From: Acetobacterium sp.
GTDB lineage: Bacteria > Bacillota > Clostridia > Eubacteriales > Eubacteriaceae
Assembly: GCF_030652775.1 (NCBI RefSeq)
Contig: NZ_JAUSPS010000012.1
Location: forward strand, 84,584-148,583
Direction of reading: 5' to 3'
DNA length: 64,000 nucleotides
A program made the position numbers and the translations under genes. Under the pieces are notes generated by a model, which ran no database searches, was not told where the DNA came from, and saw only the letters and a list, made by a program, of their open reading frames with translations. Shown one piece after another: positions 7,352 through 16,042 of this stretch; within the stretch, counting starts at the first letter, position 1, and the number at the start of each line of letters is the position of its first letter.

Positions 7352-9109
7352 ATGTCATATTTAGCGCTCTATCGGAAATATCGGCCGCAAACCTTTGACG
7401 AGGTGGTTGGTCAGGATAGTATCACCCGAATACTTAAAAATCAAATTAAATATAATCGGATCGGACACGCCTATCTTTTTTCAGGGATTAGAGGGACGGG
7501 AAAAACCTCCATGGCAAAAATATTTGCTAAGGCAATTAATTGCCCCAATGGAATTGATGGGAATCCCTGTAATCAGTGCGATGTTTGCCTAAAGATTGAT
7601 CGACCAGGGGTCATGGACATCATCGAAATCGATGGTGCATCGAATCGTGGCGTAGATGAAATACGCGAAATTCGTGAACGAATAAAATATCCGCCAACTG
7701 TTGGTAAATATAAGGTGTATATAATCGATGAGGTTCATATGCTCACGAAGGAAGCGTTTAATGCATTATTAAAAACGCTCGAAGAACCACCTGAACACGC
7801 CGTGTTCATTTTAGCAACGACAGAACCAAATAAGTGTCCGGTGACGATTTTGTCGCGATGTCAACGCTACGAAATTCGGCCAATTCCCAAAGCCCTAATC
7901 ATCAAACAGATGAAAAAGATCTGTCAAGACCTTCAGGTTAAAATGTCAGAGGAAAGCTTTGATTTTATCGCAACCCGGGGTGAAAATTCGATGCGAGATT
8001 CCCTCAGTTTATTGGATCAGATTATTGATTTGCAAGATGAAACGGGAAACGTAGCATTTTGTGATCTGCTGGCATTCACAGGGATGGCTGATAAACAGAG
8101 CATTTTCGATCTGGTGGAACGAGTTATTTCGCATGATAGCGCTGGTGTTTTAACCTGCTTAAGAGAACTGGTCAGTAATGGCAAAGATAATATCCTGCTG
8201 ATGGATCAGTTGATTGAATATATGCGGGGAATCCTGATTACAAAAACAGCAAATGAAACAGCAAAAGAAATTTTACTCTGCACCATCGAAGATTTTGAGG
8301 CCTATGAGAAATTAAGCGAACAGCTGACATTTGAGCAATTATATCAAATGATCAGCCAACTTATTGATGAAAAAAACAAGCTCAAATACAGCAGTCTTCA
8401 GGGAATTATTGTGGAAATGGCGATATTAAAACTTTGTCTGGGCAAGCAGATGCCAATATTGGTTCCAAGAGCAGAAACCGTTTCACAAAAAAAAGAGATC
8501 AGATCTTTACTGCCAATTGACCCTCAGAGCAGAGCGGCAATTAAAACAGTGCCACCCGAGAAGCTGCCACAACAGCAAAATCAGCCGTTTGAGCACAGCT
8601 TGTTTGAAACTGAATTTGAAGAGCAGGAAGAGGAACGGTTCGCACCAGGTGTTGAGACCTGTGAAGCACCACCTGAAAGAAAAGTCATGGTAGAACTACC
8701 GGATCAAGAAAAAACAGCAAGCCAACCGTCTGCAGATAAAAAAGTGAAAACCGGCAGCAGCCGTCATGATGGGATGCGATTCTTTAAAATTCTCTGCGAC
8801 GAAATTGGAAAAACAAACTCAGGCCAGGCGATGTTTTTGAAACGTGGTGAACCGGTGTTGGAGGATGAGGGACATCTGTCAATTTTCTATTCGGTGGAAA
8901 ACAAGAATTTCTATCAGTTTGTCAATAAACCAGAGCTAATTAAAGGATTTGAAACGGTACTCCTTCAGAAAACAGGAACTCCCATTACGGTCGCAATTAA
9001 ATTGGAAGAAGAAAATTTCAATGAACTTGACTTAGTCGAAAAAACTTTGCGAATTGTCAACGACGAGGCTGTAAAAATAATCAAAACTGAGGATGAACTA
9101 AAAAATTAG
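7352..9109 (+). CDS. dnaX: DnaX: DNA polymerase III subunit gamma/tau
   Basis: 585 aa. This is the AAA+ clamp-loader subunit that loads the beta clamp and links the polymerase. The Walker A motif is GIRGTGKTS (45-53), the zinc site is formed by the cysteines of CPNGIDGNPCNQCDVC, the Walker B-type motif is DEVHM, and the SRC motif appears as SRCQRYEI. Domain III ends around residue 370, followed by a Pro/Gln/Glu-rich linker and a tau C-terminal domain (about 470-585). GAGGGAACA precedes the ATG. An A8 tract at the domain III/linker junction may allow a shorter gamma form (separate entry). It heads the usual dnaX-ybaB-recR cluster. Confidence 0.96.
   Translation: MSYLALYRKYRPQTFDEVVGQDSITRILKNQIKYNRIGHAYLFSGIRGTGKTSMAKIFAKAINCPNGIDGNPCNQCDVCLKIDRPGVMDIIEIDGASNRGVDEIREIRERIKYPPTVGKYKVYIIDEVHMLTKEAFNALLKTLEEPPEHAVFILATTEPNKCPVTILSRCQRYEIRPIPKALIIKQMKKICQDLQVKMSEESFDFIATRGENSMRDSLSLLDQIIDLQDETGNVAFCDLLAFTGMADKQSIFDLVERVISHDSAGVLTCLRELVSNGKDNILLMDQLIEYMRGILITKTANETAKEILLCTIEDFEAYEKLSEQLTFEQLYQMISQLIDEKNKLKYSSLQGIIVEMAILKLCLGKQMPILVPRAETVSQKKEIRSLLPIDPQSRAAIKTVPPEKLPQQQNQPFEHSLFETEFEEQEEERFAPGVETCEAPPERKVMVELPDQEKTASQPSADKKVKTGSSRHDGMRFFKILCDEIGKTNSGQAMFLKRGEPVLEDEGHLSIFYSVENKNFYQFVNKPELIKGFETVLLQKTGTPITVAIKLEEENFNELDLVEKTLRIVNDEAVKIIKTEDELKN
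8487..8520 (+). promoter_or_regulatory. Possible -1 frameshift/slippage site in dnaX
   Basis: Eight A residues (8487-8494) span codons 380-381 (CAA AAA AAA GAG). A one-base backward slip reads eight more codons and stops at TGA 8518-8520, giving a product of about 389 aa that ends just after domain III. This is the size and domain content expected of a gamma subunit, comparable to the dnaX slippage of E. coli and Thermus. Use of the site is inferred. Confidence 0.4.
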
Positions 9110-9190
9110 CTTAAAAAGATAGTGATATCCATGGACTATTAGTGTTATAATAATGAGGTTATTAAGAATAGTAAACTATTGGAGGACAGA

Positions 9191-9535
9191 ATGGCAAAAA
9201 GAAAAATGCCGGCCGGAATGGGCGGCGGAAACATGAATAATATGATGAAACAAGTGCAGAAAATGCAACAAGATATGGCTAAATTACAGGAAGAACTTGA
9301 AGAACGGGAAGTTGAAGCGACAGCCGGCGGCGGCGCCGTTAAGGTCGTCGCAACCGGTAAAAAGACCATCCTGTCGATCAAGATTGATCCGCAAGTAATT
9401 GACGAAGATGACATCGAAATGCTGGAAGACCTGGTGCTGGCGGCTGTTAATGAAGCGCTTGTTAAAGCAGAGGATATGGTCAATACCGAAATGGGAAAAA
9501 TTACCGGTGGAATGAATATACCGGGTTTAATGTAG
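9191..9535 (+). CDS. ybaB: YbaB/EbfC-family nucleoid-associated protein
   Basis: 114 aa. ATG 9191 was preferred over TTG 9179, because TTGGAGGACAGA is the ribosome-binding region for the ATG. A Gly/Met-rich N-terminus leads into a helix with [16 protein letters not shown], then the family core ending in [11 protein letters not shown]. The family forms DNA-binding dimers. It sits between dnaX and recR, the order conserved across Firmicutes. Confidence 0.92.
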   Translation: MAKRKMPAGMGGGNMNNMMKQVQKMQQDMAKLQEELEEREVEATAGGGAVKVVATGKKTILSIKIDPQVIDEDDIEMLEDLVLAAVNEALVKAEDMVNTEMGKITGGMNIPGLM

Positions 9536-9542
9536 GTCATCG

Positions 9543-10151
9543 ATGGGCTATTACCCAAAAACCCTTGAGCGGCTGGTTCTGGAGTTGGGAAAACTGCCAG
9601 GTATCGGAGAAAAATCAGCTCAACGATTAGCATTTCATATTATCAACCTCTCAGAGGAAGAAATATCAAGCCTTTCCGAGGCATTAATATCAGCAAAATC
9701 AAAAATAGTATTGTGTCAGAAATGTTTTACCATCACAGATAAAGAAAACTGTGATATTTGTGAAAATCCAAAACGGGATCAGCAAACCATTTGTGTGGTT
9801 CAAAATAGCCGGGATATTTTTGCAATTGAAAAAACCCGGGAATACAATGGGCTGTACCATGTTCTTCATGGTGCCATTTCACCGTTGGATGGGATTGGGC
9901 CCCAGGACATCAAAGCCCGAGAACTATTGCTACGGATTGGTGAAAGCGACATTAAAGAGGTCATCATGGCAACAAGTGCCACTGTTGAAGGGGAAGCTAC
10001 CGCCATGTATTTAGGAAACCTGATCAGTCCGCTTGGGGTAAAGGTTACCCGGTTGGCTAAGGGAATCCCCATTGGTGCCGACCTTGAATATACAGATGAA
10101 ATCACATTAATTAAAGCCTTTGAAGGAAGAAATGAGCTAACCTTTAAATAA
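9543..10151 (+). CDS. recR: RecR: recombination mediator
   Basis: 202 aa. An N-terminal helix-hairpin-helix (LGKLPGIGEKSAQRLAFHI) is followed by a Cys4 zinc finger at about 57-72 (CQKCFTITDKENCDIC), a TOPRIM domain (VVQNSRDIFAIEKT) and a C-terminal ATVEGEATAMYL segment. It acts with RecO/RecF in loading RecA at gaps. It starts seven bases after the ybaB stop with a weak ribosome-binding site, which suggests translational coupling. Confidence 0.95.
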   Translation: MGYYPKTLERLVLELGKLPGIGEKSAQRLAFHIINLSEEEISSLSEALISAKSKIVLCQKCFTITDKENCDICENPKRDQQTICVVQNSRDIFAIEKTREYNGLYHVLHGAISPLDGIGPQDIKARELLLRIGESDIKEVIMATSATVEGEATAMYLGNLISPLGVKVTRLAKGIPIGADLEYTDEITLIKAFEGRNELTFK

Positions 10152-10164
10152 AGGAGAATAAAAA

Positions 10165-11898
10165 ATGTTTGTTAAAGAAGGAATTATTGCATCACCTGGT
10201 ATTGTTATCGCTAAGGCGCTTGTTTATGAAAAGATTCTGGTTGAAGTGAACAAGCAGAAAGTTGAAGACACCGAGGCAGAAATTGTTAAATTTCAGAATG
10301 CTGTCAAAAAAAGCCATGAGCAATTGGAGACGATTCGAACAAAAGCGATTAGTGAGCTGGGGGAAGAAGAAGGGGCTATTTTTGAGGCTCATGCCATGGT
10401 TCTGGATGATCCGGAATTTGTAGAAGGCGTCGAAACAGAAATCAATGATAATCATCTGGGTGCCGATTATGCGGTTAAGATCGTCACCGACCGGTTTTAT
10501 GAAATATTTGATCAGATGGATGATCCCTATTTCAGCGCTCGGGCAGCTGATATTAAAGATGTAGGTACCCGGGTGCTTCATAATATCCAAGGAATCGTCC
10601 AGGCCGATTTGTCAAGTTTGGATGATGATGTGATTATCATTGCTGATGATCTGACCCCCTCAGATACGGCACAGATGGATAAGAAACGGGTGATGGGTTT
10701 TGCCACCAATATCGGAAGCCGAACATCCCACACTGCTATTATGGCTCGAAGTCTGGAAATACCAGCGGTTCTCGGCCTATGTGATATCACTGAGACAGTC
10801 AAAACAGGGGATTTGATGGTTGTTGATGGATTGACTGGCAAGGTGTGCGTTAATCCCACTAATGAACAATTAGAATTGTATGAAAACGAAAAACTGAAAT
10901 ACCAGAATTATCTCAAAGAACTGGAAGCGCTCAAAGATTTGGACGCCGTCACCTTAGATGGCAGAAAAGTCGAATTAGTCGGAAATATCGGCGAGCCCAA
11001 TGATGTGGTCGGGGTACTGAAGAACGGTGGGGTCGGGGTCGGACTCTATCGAACCGAATTTTTATACATGAATAGTGATGCGATGCCCAGTGAAGAAAAG
11101 CAGTTTGCTGCTTACCGTTCAGTTTTGGAAGCTTTTTCCAACGGCCCGGTAATTATTCGAACGCTGGATATTGGCGGCGATAAAAAACTGCCCTATTTGC
11201 CGATGGATGATGAGTTGAATCCATTTTTGGGTTTGCGGGCAATAAGGCTATGCTTTAAAGAGATCAGTTTGTTCAAAATCCAGCTCAGGGCAATATTAAG
11301 AGCCAGTGTTTATGGCCATGCCCATATTATGTTCCCGATGATTTCATCAATTACCGAAGTCAGACAGGCAAAGGCCATCCTTCAGGATTGTATGAAAGAA
11401 CTTGATAAAGAACAGCTACCCTATGATAAAGATGTAAAGGTAGGGGTGATGATCGAAATTCCTTCGGCCGCCATTGCCGCAGATATTATTTCAAAAGAGG
11501 TGGATTTCTTCAGCATTGGTACTAATGATCTCTGCCAGTATACCTTGGCAGTGGACAGAATGAATCAGGAAGTTTCTTACCTGTATGACCCATTCAATCC
11601 GGCTATTTTACGACTGATTAAACAGGTTACGAGCACATCAGACAAAAAAGATAACTTTTTCACCGGGATGTGCGGCGAAATGGCTGGGGATCCTTTAGCA
11701 GCTGTGCTGCTGTTAGGATTGGGACTTGATGAATTCAGCATGAGTGCTTTATCTATTCCCCAGATTAAAAAGATCATTCGTAGTGTCCGTTATGAAGATG
11801 CGAAAAATATCGCCGAAACCGCTCTGAATATGGACACCGGTGAGGAGATAATGGATTTTGTTCAAGACTCAATAAAAAAATTAAATATAAATATTTAG
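10165..11898 (+). CDS. ptsI: PtsI: phosphoenolpyruvate-protein phosphotransferase (enzyme I)
   Basis: 577 aa. It transfers phosphate from phosphoenolpyruvate to HPr, the first step of PTS sugar uptake. The phospho-histidine is His189 in GSRTSHTAIMARSL, the same number as in E. coli. The C-terminal PEP-binding barrel carries RTEFLYM, TLDIGGDKKLPY and a GTNDLCQYTLAVDR signature with catalytic Cys in TGMCGEMAGDP. AAAGGAG precedes the ATG. It is 13 bp after recR and 25 bp before ptsH, so possibly transcribed with both. Confidence 0.96.
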   Translation: MFVKEGIIASPGIVIAKALVYEKILVEVNKQKVEDTEAEIVKFQNAVKKSHEQLETIRTKAISELGEEEGAIFEAHAMVLDDPEFVEGVETEINDNHLGADYAVKIVTDRFYEIFDQMDDPYFSARAADIKDVGTRVLHNIQGIVQADLSSLDDDVIIIADDLTPSDTAQMDKKRVMGFATNIGSRTSHTAIMARSLEIPAVLGLCDITETVKTGDLMVVDGLTGKVCVNPTNEQLELYENEKLKYQNYLKELEALKDLDAVTLDGRKVELVGNIGEPNDVVGVLKNGGVGVGLYRTEFLYMNSDAMPSEEKQFAAYRSVLEAFSNGPVIIRTLDIGGDKKLPYLPMDDELNPFLGLRAIRLCFKEISLFKIQLRAILRASVYGHAHIMFPMISSITEVRQAKAILQDCMKELDKEQLPYDKDVKVGVMIEIPSAAIAADIISKEVDFFSIGTNDLCQYTLAVDRMNQEVSYLYDPFNPAILRLIKQVTSTSDKKDNFFTGMCGEMAGDPLAAVLLLGLGLDEFSMSALSIPQIKKIIRSVRYEDAKNIAETALNMDTGEEIMDFVQDSIKKLNINI

Positions 11899-11923
11899 GA
11901 AAGAATCATTAGGAGGAATTACA

Positions 11924-12187
11924 ATGGTAAAAAAAGAAGTTACAGTATTAAATGCAACAGGTTTACACGCCCGTCCGGCATCGATGTTCGTTCAAACTGC
12001 CGGAAAATTCAAATCAAAGATATTTGTGGTTAAAGAAGGAAATACGATTAATGCTAAAAGTATTATGGGCATTATGGCTGGAGGAATTTCTCAGGGAACA
12101 ACCATCGAAATTCAGGCCGAAGGTGATGATGAAGCTGAAGCAGTGGATGCTTTGGTACAATTAATCAATGATAAGTTTGGTGAATAG
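11924..12187 (+). CDS. ptsH: HPr phosphocarrier protein
   Basis: 87 aa. His15 in TGLHARPAS is the site phosphorylated by enzyme I. Ser46 in NAKSIMGIM is the HPr-kinase site used for carbon catabolite control in Firmicutes. AGGAGG lies upstream. It directly follows ptsI; the reverse of the common ptsH-ptsI order. Confidence 0.97.
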   Translation: MVKKEVTVLNATGLHARPASMFVQTAGKFKSKIFVVKEGNTINAKSIMGIMAGGISQGTTIEIQAEGDDEAEAVDALVQLINDKFGE

Positions 12188-12283
12188 TTTCTTTGAAATA
12201 AAAAATAAAATAAATATCTGTTAATTAAGGGTGTTTTGAGGTAAAATGTAGTAAATATCACAATGAAAGTGGAGGAATTTAAA

Positions 12284-12664
12284 ATGAGCAGTAGCAAATT
12301 ATATTTTGTTGGTGGACTTTTTCTAGGAACCATCATCGGCGGAACGCTTGGCGTGTTATTGGCACCAGCAGCGGGCGATGAAACACGCAAAAAATTGGCT
12401 GAAGGCACAGAAGAAGCTCTGGGCAATGCCTATGATCAAGCCGTTGAATATGGTGAAAATCTCAAAGAACAATTCCAGGACATGCAAGAACAATTTACGG
12501 AACGTGTTAATGAATATAAAAACCAGATTGAAAGCAAAATTCAGGAAATTCAAGACGAGGTTGAACAGGATATTGCTGATTTAAGCGAAGAACTGGAAGC
12601 GCTTGAAAAAGAAGAAGCAGAATTGACTGAAGAAACTGAAGTTGCTGATAAACAAGAAGCGTAA
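12284..12664 (+). CDS. YtxH-domain protein
   Basis: 126 aa. ATG 12284 follows GTGGAGGAATTTAAA, a better start than ATG 12263, which lies upstream of that site. One N-terminal membrane segment with the YtxH signature (GGLFLGTIIGGTLGVLLAPAAG, about 8-29) is followed by TRKKL and a long acidic coiled coil to the C-terminus. The family is found in general-stress operons of Gram-positives, function unclear. It is paired with the DUF948 protein 16 bp downstream. Confidence 0.85.
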   Translation: MSSSKLYFVGGLFLGTIIGGTLGVLLAPAAGDETRKKLAEGTEEALGNAYDQAVEYGENLKEQFQDMQEQFTERVNEYKNQIESKIQEIQDEVEQDIADLSEELEALEKEEAELTEETEVADKQEA

Positions 12665-12680
12665 GGATTGGAAGCTATAA

Positions 12681-13037
12681 ATGATAACGTTAAATTTTAG
12701 CTTGTGGGAAATGGCTCTGTTATTAGTGGGGGTTGCCTTTGTGGTCGGAACGGTTTATTTAGTCAAGCTGTTTAAAAGTCTGGCAGCTACCTTTGACACA
12801 ACCACCAAGCTGATGGAAGATAATCGTCTGGCACTTCGCAGTATTATGGAAAATGCCGACGATATAACCAAATCCACAGCGCATATCGTGGATAAGTCAA
12901 GTCTGATGGTGGATGAGGTTGAAGTTGCGCTAAACACCATCAAACATGATGTTATTGATCCGGTGGTAAAGGCCGCATCGGTATTAAAACGAGGCTTGGG
13001 AGTTTTTCAAACAAGGAATAGAAAAGATAAGGTATAG
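12681..13037 (+). CDS. DUF948-family membrane-anchored protein
   Basis: 118 aa. A single N-terminal membrane segment (about 8-30) leads into a helical region with ENADDITKSTAHIVDKSS, typical of DUF948 proteins that accompany YtxH. Function unknown. The end of the gene is 19 bp from the left end of the IS630-type element, so the natural downstream region has been displaced. Confidence 0.8.
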   Translation: MITLNFSLWEMALLLVGVAFVVGTVYLVKLFKSLAATFDTTTKLMEDNRLALRSIMENADDITKSTAHIVDKSSLMVDEVEVALNTIKHDVIDPVVKAASVLKRGLGVFQTRNRKDKV

Positions 13038-13056
13038 GCCGTGGATTACAGCCCTA

Positions 13057-13087
13057 GTACAGCATTGCAAAAATGTCTGTGAATTAA
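13057..13087. repeat. Left terminal inverted repeat of the IS630-type element
   Basis: Begins GTACAGCATTGCAAAAA and matches the reverse complement of the right end at about 23 of 31 positions, with the first 13 differing at two. Confidence 0.8.
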
Positions 13088-13836
13088 ATTGTTAATGGTA
13101 CTCCTGCATAGGTCCATTTAAAAGGATGAGCCGTAAGGTTGTATTGTTCCACGAATTTTTGGATGCTTTTCATTAATTCTGCTATGGAAGAATAGCTTTT
13201 ACGCTTCAGAAGCTTGCGGCTGATGATGCCAAACCATATCTCGATCTGATTCATCCAGGAACAGTGTTTTGGAGTATAAACAAAACGAATTTTATGCTCC
13301 AGATCAAGTAGAAACGCTTCCCGGCTTTTCATGCTTTGCAGAATCCCTGATTTTCCTTTTTTACCAAGTGCTATATCCAGCTGACATGCTTCTGCCACAA
13401 ATTTGACCAGTGATTCTGACTTATGGGTGTTTAATCCATCGCAGATAAAAATCCATTCCTGTTCAGGGGCTGTTTCAACAACCTTACGAACGGCCTGACA
13501 AAAGTCATCTTCGTTTCTGGTCTGATTCAAATAAGGTGGATAGAGTGTTCCATTTGCGATGTGGAAAAATCCAATCAGGCTGGTCGTCCCATGACGAATG
13601 TACTCGAATTCCATTTTGGCACATTGCTCCGGCAATGGCAGTTTAGCTGGATATTTATGCTCTAATGCCTGGATGCCAGTCATCTCGTCAGTGGATACCA
13701 CATGAATGTCCTTTTGTTCCAGTTCCTGAGCATTCAAGTATAAATTACAGATGGTGTTCACCTTGGCAGCGAATACTTCGGGAGCTTCCTGTTTTTCAGG
13801 TGAATTCAGCCAGTAACGTATTTTATGTGGTTTCAA
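13084..13836 (-). CDS. IS630-type transposase, C-terminal frame (DDE part)
   Basis: 250 aa as an open frame beginning at TTG 13836, but more likely read only after frameshifting from the upstream frame. DDE catalytic residues appear as Asp in VVSTDEMTG, Asp in FICDGLNTHKS and Glu in NQIEIWFGIISRK. The WMNQIEIWF signature is characteristic of IS630/DDE_3 proteins. No internal stop or deletion is seen. Confidence 0.85.
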   Translation of the reverse strand: MKPHKIRYWLNSPEKQEAPEVFAAKVNTICNLYLNAQELEQKDIHVVSTDEMTGIQALEHKYPAKLPLPEQCAKMEFEYIRHGTTSLIGFFHIANGTLYPPYLNQTRNEDDFCQAVRKVVETAPEQEWIFICDGLNTHKSESLVKFVAEACQLDIALGKKGKSGILQSMKSREAFLLDLEHKIRFVYTPKHCSWMNQIEIWFGIISRKLLKRKSYSSIAELMKSIQKFVEQYNLTAHPFKWTYAGVPLTI

Positions 13837-14333
13837 ATTGACTTCATTTTTAAAAAACGACTGACCGATTTTGCAGAGATCTGTTCAGCAATGCCTTGTT
13901 TTTTTATTTCAGCAACCAGCAGATTAAGACTCCATTGGCTCACTTCGTAACCGAAATCAGAGGGAGCTTTACAGGCAAGGTCAATTATTTTAACAATCTG
14001 CTCCGGCGTGTATACCGCTGGACATCCTGAACGCTGCTTATCTGAAAAAATATGTCGGATCGCTTCGGAAAGCTTGTCTGGATCCGTGGCTTCTAATTCA
14101 CACAGAAAAGGAAGGGCATCCATAAAACGAGTTCGCCAAAGGGCTACACTGTTGTAATGAAGATCAATTTTTTTAGCAATGTCCTGATTGGTGCATCCAC
14201 GAGAAGCCATTATGACAACTGTGGAACGCTTCGTCAAACTGGAAGGTAAGGAACGACTGTTCGAAAAGGATGCCAAAATGGCTATCATGTCATCGGATAA
14301 AACCGGTATTGTATCAATTGTTTTCTTTCGCAT
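13833..14333 (-). CDS. IS630-type transposase, N-terminal frame (helix-turn-helix part)
   Basis: 166 aa in its own frame. It carries two helix-turn-helix-like segments (ASRGCTNQDIAKKIDLHYNS and a later PSDFGYEVSQWSLNLLVAEI region) typical of the IS630 DNA-binding half. It ends shortly after SRFLK, where full IS630 proteins continue. The sequence T TTA AAA (plus-strand 13848-13854) allows a -1 shift into the DDE frame, restoring NEVNLKPHKIRYWL and a product of about 416 aa. Confidence 0.85.
   Translation of the reverse strand: MRKKTIDTIPVLSDDMIAILASFSNSRSLPSSLTKRSTVVIMASRGCTNQDIAKKIDLHYNSVALWRTRFMDALPFLCELEATDPDKLSEAIRHIFSDKQRSGCPAVYTPEQIVKIIDLACKAPSDFGYEVSQWSLNLLVAEIKKQGIAEQISAKSVSRFLKMKSI
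13848..13854 (-). promoter_or_regulatory. Programmed -1 frameshift heptamer in the transposase
   Basis: Minus-strand reading T TTA AAA in the zero frame is a canonical X XXY YYZ slippery heptamer located exactly where the two transposase frames overlap. Confidence 0.75.
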
Positions 14334-14401
14334 AATAAACCACCTTGTATATAAATGATAAGGTCATTATGCATCAAACGTTGAGAAAATGATAGCATTA
14401 A

Positions 14402-14432
14402 TTTATTCATAGTATTTTATGCAACGTTGTAC
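14402..14432. repeat. Right terminal inverted repeat of the IS630-type element
   Basis: Ends TTTTATGCAACGTTGTAC on the plus strand; partner of the left repeat. It is followed by TA and then G, restoring a CTAG-like target. Confidence 0.8.
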
Positions 14433-14515
14433 TAGTTATTTCAAAATTAAAAATGTGGCCCGCTAAATTTAGCTCTGAGAACTGATGATTCTGACTAAAA
14501 AGTCGGCCCAGATAG

Positions 14516-15328
14516 TTACCGAAGATTTCCGGCATAAATATTAAGTCGTCTGCCCCGGACAAAGCCAATCAATGTCAGATTAAACTGACGTGCCAGTTCG
14601 ATGGCTTCATTGGTTGGCGCCGAATGAGAGGCAATAACGGGAATGCCGCAGCGAATGGCTTTAAAAACCATATCAGACGGGATTCGTCCGGTGGTAAAAA
14701 GAATGGGGTGGGCTAATTGCTGGTTTGCTGTCAGTGCCATCCCGATCGTCTTATCAACGGCGTTATGACGACCAATATCTTCACAGACATACATTTCGTT
14801 TCCGTCAATGCACATTGCGGCACAATGGGTCCCGCCGGTTTCATTAAACAAAGCCGCATTTCGGTTACAGGCGTTGGCTAATTTAAAAATTGTCTCGTAG
14901 GAGCATTGATGAGCAGGTAATGGTTTAAGGTTGCTGATTTGAGCAGCCTGCCTTATTTTTTTATTATTGCCACAAGAAATTGATTCGCTGGTGGTATCAT
15001 GATCGATACTATTTAAGGAAATGATTTTGTTTAATTGCACTTTTACCCGCTCACCGCTTTGGCAAATATAAATAAAGTCAATATCATCTAAACGATCGAT
15101 ATAACCCTCACTAAACATGTAACCTAACACCAGGGCATCAAGTTTTTCCGGGGTGCAAACCAGCTTAAAAGCCAATTGTTCATTAATATAACAGCTCAGA
15201 TGATGTTCGGTAATGACGATGTCGTCGAAATGTTCATGATTAAGCTCGTTATTGGCGTTCTGACGGATTCGTGTTATTGAAAAAGCTTCTTTTAATTCTA
15301 AATCAAGTGCTTCGTTAATTATTTTCAA
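14516..15328 (-). CDS. fdhD: FdhD: sulfurtransferase for formate dehydrogenase maturation
   Basis: 270 aa. FdhD passes sulfur (from IscS-type desulfurases) to the Mo/W-bisPGD cofactor before insertion into formate dehydrogenase. Family signatures include GGTHCAAM, CEDIGRHNAVDK, TTGRIPSDMVFKA and the C-terminal GFVRGRRLNIYAG. The active-site loop reads SISCGNNKK, with a single cysteine in place of the CxxC of E. coli FdhD. It lies downstream of mobA on the same strand, separated by 75 bp, likely one operon serving the formate dehydrogenase at 18.6 kb. Confidence 0.94.
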   Translation of the reverse strand: MKIINEALDLELKEAFSITRIRQNANNELNHEHFDDIVITEHHLSCYINEQLAFKLVCTPEKLDALVLGYMFSEGYIDRLDDIDFIYICQSGERVKVQLNKIISLNSIDHDTTSESISCGNNKKIRQAAQISNLKPLPAHQCSYETIFKLANACNRNAALFNETGGTHCAAMCIDGNEMYVCEDIGRHNAVDKTIGMALTANQQLAHPILFTTGRIPSDMVFKAIRCGIPVIASHSAPTNEAIELARQFNLTLIGFVRGRRLNIYAGNLR

Positions 15329-15403
15329 GTAATCGTCCTCTTTTGTTTAAATTGCGGTAATTATTGGATAAACCGATATAGCTGATCAGATTAATGGTTA
15401 AGA

Positions 15404-16042
15404 TTATTCTATTATCGTCTTTTTAGTACGTTGAATATGATTTTTTAACTCTCTCGGAGTATTCAAATTACTGAACATTTCCCAACCGGGACTATAACTG
15501 CGACCAACAGCTTCGTCAATATAATGTAAATTTTCGGCTTCAAAACATTTGTAAATACTTTTTCTGCCAGAGTCCAGAAATGTTTCAATTTTGGGAATTA
15601 GATCAACACTGTAAAAAGCATTAAATGGTTCAATCCACTCATCAAAGCGCGTAACGCAGCCTGATATATCAGGGTTTTCGGTAATGATACTTACCATGTA
15701 TTTAACATAATCGCTATTATAGTAAGGCATGTCACAAGCAGTGACATAGAGAAACCGCGATTTGGACAGCAGAAGTGCTGAATAAATACCAACCAGCGAT
15801 GCCGACAGCTCCAGGGCATCCTGGTAAATACCCCTTAAACCTGAAATATTTGGAATATCTTCCTGGTCGCAACCGACAACGATGATATCATCAAAGTCTT
15901 TTGAAAGCTGTTTGACGATCTGATTTAAAATGGTCTCTCCGCCAATCCGTAATTTCTTTTTGTCATATCCCATCCGCTGACTTAGTCCGCCAACCAGAAT
16001 TGCGGCTGTTTTTGTTTCTTCCATGATCGTTTGTTCTTTCAT
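15404..16042 (-). CDS. mobA: MobA: molybdenum cofactor guanylyltransferase
   Basis: 212 aa. It attaches GMP to molybdopterin to form the guanine dinucleotide cofactor used by formate dehydrogenases. The N-terminal nucleotidyltransferase loop is AAILVGGLSQRMGYDKKKL, followed by VGCDQEDIP and TACDMPYY metal/nucleotide motifs. The second in-frame Met at residue 7 is an alternative start. It forms a probable operon with fdhD. A TATAAT (minus strand, 16159-16164) about 120 bp upstream is a possible -10 element. Confidence 0.88.
   Translation of the reverse strand: MKEQTIMEETKTAAILVGGLSQRMGYDKKKLRIGGETILNQIVKQLSKDFDDIIVVGCDQEDIPNISGLRGIYQDALELSASLVGIYSALLLSKSRFLYVTACDMPYYNSDYVKYMVSIITENPDISGCVTRFDEWIEPFNAFYSVDLIPKIETFLDSGRKSIYKCFEAENLHYIDEAVGRSYSPGWEMFSNLNTPRELKNHIQRTKKTIIE

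Larger units (their letters stand above)
13057..14432 (-). mobile_element. IS630-family insertion sequence, apparently intact
   Basis: 1376 bp, bounded by imperfect inverted repeats starting GTACAGCATTGCA on the left and, read inward from the right, GTACAACGTTGCA; similarity continues for about 31 bp. TA dinucleotides flank both ends (13055-13056 and 14433-14434) within CTAG contexts, as known for IS630-type target choice and TA duplication. Inside are two overlapping minus-strand frames coding the DNA-binding and DDE portions of the transposase, joined by a slippery heptamer. It is inserted between the DUF948 gene and fdhD. Confidence 0.9.

Noticed and set aside
13084..14333. Transposase interpreted as a pseudogene
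   Set aside because: The frame break coincides with a canonical slippery heptamer and all catalytic residues remain, so programmed frameshifting is the better reading.
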